Shown one piece after another: positions 62,214 to 64,000 of a stretch of 64,000 bases of DNA. This DNA is from Haematomicrobium sanguinis DSM 21259 (GTDB taxonomy: Bacteria > Actinomycetota > Actinomycetes > Actinomycetales > Micrococcaceae), in assembly GCF_000688395.1 (NCBI RefSeq), contig NZ_JIAG01000013.1, positions 1 to 64,000 of the forward strand, written 5' to 3'. How positions within the stretch are numbered: position 1 is the first letter of the stretch; each line of letters opens with the position of its first letter. The notes beneath the pieces were generated by a model. The model did no database searches. It worked only from the letters and a program-made list of their open reading frames with translations, and was not told the origin of the DNA. The position numbers were made by a program, and so were the translations under genes.

Positions 62214-63842
62214 GTGACTGACACCGCCCCCGCCGAACGTTTGCCCATCCGCCGCGCCCTCATCTCGGTCTATGACAAGACCGGCGTCGAGGAGCTCGCG
62301 ATCGCCCTCGATGCCGCGGGCGTCACGATCGTCTCCACCGGCTCCACCGCCCAGCGCATCAAGGACGCCGGCGTCCCGGTCACCGGCGTCGAGGACGTCA
62401 CCGGCTCCCCGGAAATGCTCGACGGCCGCGTCAAGACCCTCCACCCCCGCGTGCACGCCGGAATCCTCGCCGACCGCCGCAAGCCCGAGCACGTGCAAAC
62501 CCTCGAGGACATGGACATCGAGGCCTTTGACTTGGTCGTCGTGAACCTGTACCCGTTCGTCCAGACGGTCGCCTCCGGCGCAGCGCAAGATGACGTCGTC
62601 GAGCAGATCGACATCGGCGGCCCCGCCATGGTGCGCTCGGCCGCGAAGAACTTCCACTCGGTCGCGATCGTGGTGGATCCCGCGCGTTACCCTGCCGTGG
62701 CGGACGCCGCGCAGTCCGGCGGCTTCACCCTCGCCGACCGCCAGCGCCTGGCCGCCCGCGCCTTCGCGCACACCGCGAGTTATGACAACGCGGTCGCCTC
62801 CTGGACCGCGCAGCAGTTCCCCGATCTGAAGAACGACGGCGATGCCTCCTCCTACGCGTGGCCCGCCTATGCGGGGGTGTCCTTGGAGCGTGCCGAGGTG
62901 CTGCGCTATGGCGAAAACCCGCACCAGCCGGCAGCTCTCTACGTGACCCAGGGAGCGCCCGCCGGTATTGCCCAAGCCGACCAATTGCACGGCAAGGCGA
63001 TGAGCTACAACAACTACGTCGACGCCGATGCCGCGCTACGGGCCGCCTTTGATTTCACCGAACCCGCGGTCGCGATCATCAAACATGCGAACCCGTGCGG
63101 CGTGGCCGTGGGCTCGCCGGATGCGACCGATCCGCTCGCCGACGCGTACCTCAAGGCCCACGCCTGCGATCCGGTCTCAGCCTTTGGCGGCGTGATCGCC
63201 GCGAACCGACAGGTCACCGCGGACATGGCTCGCGGCGTAGCGGAAGTGTTTACCGAGGTGGTGGTGGCCCCGAGCTTTGAGCCGGAAGCGGTCGACATCC
63301 TCTCGGCGAAGAAGAACATCCGGCTCCTAGCTCTTCCCGATGGATACTCGCCGGTCGAAACCGAATACCGCCAAGTGTCCGGCGGGATGCTCGTGCAAAA
63401 GCGCGATGCGATTGACGCCGATGGCGACTCCCCATCCTCGTGGACGCTCGCGGCAGGCGAACCAGCCGACGCGGCAACTCTTGCCGACCTGGACTTTGCT
63501 TGGCGTGCGGTCCGGGCGGCCAAGTCTAACGCGATTGTGCTCGCCAAGGACGGTGCGACGGTGGGCGTCGGCATGGGCCAAGTGAACCGCGTGGATTCCT
63601 GCAAGCTCGCGGTGGAGCGCGCCAACACGTTGGCTACGGATGGCGCCGAACGGGCCCGCGGCTCCGTTGCCGCCTCCGACGCATTCTTCCCGTTCGCCGA
63701 TGGTCTGCAAATCCTGATCGATGCGGGCGTGAAAGCGGTCGTCCAGCCCGGTGGGTCGGTGCGAGATGAAGAGGTCGTCGGGGCCGCCAAGTCCGCTGGC
63801 ATCACGATGTACTTCACCGGGACGCGCCACTTCTTCCACTAG
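62214..63842 (+). CDS. purH: Bifunctional AICAR formyltransferase/IMP cyclohydrolase
   Basis: 542 residues from GTG 62214. It performs the last two steps to IMP. The MGS-like cyclohydrolase domain has [19 protein letters not shown] and [11 protein letters not shown]. The transformylase domain has [29 protein letters not shown], the catalytic Lys-His in [14 protein letters not shown] near 289, and [12 protein letters not shown] near the end. Residues about 205-212 (KNDGDASS) are encoded by the dispersed repeat in the junction between the two domains, where family members vary in length. It is separated from purN by the MFS and sugar-ABC genes. Confidence 0.96.
   Translation: MTDTAPAERLPIRRALISVYDKTGVEELAIALDAAGVTIVSTGSTAQRIKDAGVPVTGVEDVTGSPEMLDGRVKTLHPRVHAGILADRRKPEHVQTLEDMDIEAFDLVVVNLYPFVQTVASGAAQDDVVEQIDIGGPAMVRSAAKNFHSVAIVVDPARYPAVADAAQSGGFTLADRQRLAARAFAHTASYDNAVASWTAQQFPDLKNDGDASSYAWPAYAGVSLERAEVLRYGENPHQPAALYVTQGAPAGIAQADQLHGKAMSYNNYVDADAALRAAFDFTEPAVAIIKHANPCGVAVGSPDATDPLADAYLKAHACDPVSAFGGVIAANRQVTADMARGVAEVFTEVVVAPSFEPEAVDILSAKKNIRLLALPDGYSPVETEYRQVSGGMLVQKRDAIDADGDSPSSWTLAAGEPADAATLADLDFAWRAVRAAKSNAIVLAKDGATVGVGMGQVNRVDSCKLAVERANTLATDGAERARGSVAASDAFFPFADGLQILIDAGVKAVVQPGGSVRDEEVVGAAKSAGITMYFTGTRHFFH
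62828..62846 (+). repeat. CGACGGCG half-repeat inside purH
   Basis: GAAGAACGACGGCGATGCC then TCC, in frame as LKNDGDAS. Taken as the reference half-site for the family. Confidence 0.88.
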
Positions 63843-63909
63843 TTTCGGATGGTGCGATACCCGCTCTCTGGCTTCGCGGAGAGGGCGACAGTAAACGGCG
63901 ACGCCCTGA

Positions 63910-64000
63910 CTAGGCCGCGTTGTCCGCGGTGGAATTCTCAAGGACCGCCACGAAGGCAGGAATCGACTCGTCAGCGCTAACCTCAACCACCCACTTTTCG
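63910..64000 (-). CDS. C-terminal end of an unidentified protein
   Basis: From the window edge leftward an open frame of about 29 codons (KWVVEVSADESIPAFVAVLE, then NSTADNAA) ends with TAG at 63912-63910. Acidic, with a good coding pattern. Convergent with purH. Too short to name; the start lies outside the window. Confidence 0.5.
   Translation of the reverse strand, partial: EKWVVEVSADESIPAFVAVLENSTADNAA

Overview
The window is one stretch of a high-GC actinobacterial chromosome, most likely order Micrococcales; the genus cannot be fixed from the sequence. Signs of this are the pcrA-sucC-sucD and DUF6350-purN-purH blocks, a CIRCE-controlled groEL without groES, an orphan WXG100 protein, the otsA/otsB-ugpC-DUF4032 group, DUF3027, DUF3263, ThrE, IdeR and many GTG/TTG starts. 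No phage, plasmid, CRISPR or integron is visible.

Layout: 0-1.3 kb is the truncated end of an IS110-family element with a structured noncoding flank. 1.5-7.2 kb: a DUF998 membrane protein, a DUF4032 kinase-like protein, a sugar-ABC ATPase and trehalose synthesis (otsB, otsA). 7.4-13 kb: a DsbA-like protein, tRNA-Thr, a GAF-ANTAR RNA-binding regulator, and an overlapping three-gene set (acyl-CoA dehydrogenase, deacetylase/methyltransferase fusion, glycosyltransferase). 13-20 kb: ThrE exporter, a siderophore-interacting protein with an IdeR box, ung, DUF3263, a LytR_C protein, a GNAT enzyme and groEL. 20-26.5 kb: WXG100 protein, a two-component system, cold-shock protein, DUF3027, serC and the iron regulator IdeR. 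26.5-28.7 kb: two consecutive c-di-AMP riboswitches, each followed by a secreted peptidoglycan hydrolase. 28.9-37 kb: HNH protein, tRNA-Arg, a beta-hexosaminidase, pcrA, sucCD. 37-43.7 kb: HdeD-like protein, a GT-C glycosyltransferase, a ferritin-like/CCC1 transporter under a manganese riboswitch, divergent TerC, two DUF202 proteins and a sodium:solute symporter. 43.9-49.5 kb: a cupin regulator, APC permease, agmatinase-family ureohydrolase and a ThDP decarboxylase, suggesting guanidino-compound catabolism. 50-54.6 kb: FMN reductase, mannosyltransferase-like GT4, DUF6350, purN. 54.7-62 kb: an MFS transporter and a five-gene sugar-ABC/SMP-30/IclR operon. 62.2-63.8 kb: purH, which usually follows purN directly.

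The most unusual feature is not a gene. A short sequence, GAAGAACGACGGCGATGCC or close variants, recurs through the window. It forms complete perfect palindromes behind genes (for example after sucD) and single half-copies elsewhere. Half-copies lie inside coding sequences in more than one reading frame: PurH, the symporter, the histidine kinase, a small acidic protein and, in the opposite sense, a lipoprotein signal peptide. A second hairpin family (TTTCGCATCCCC arms) sits beside it at two loci. At least six more long hairpins of the same nested design, but unrelated sequence, lie at gene ends.

Boundaries come from reading frames, Shine-Dalgarno placement and family knowledge. No similarity search or RNA folding was run.
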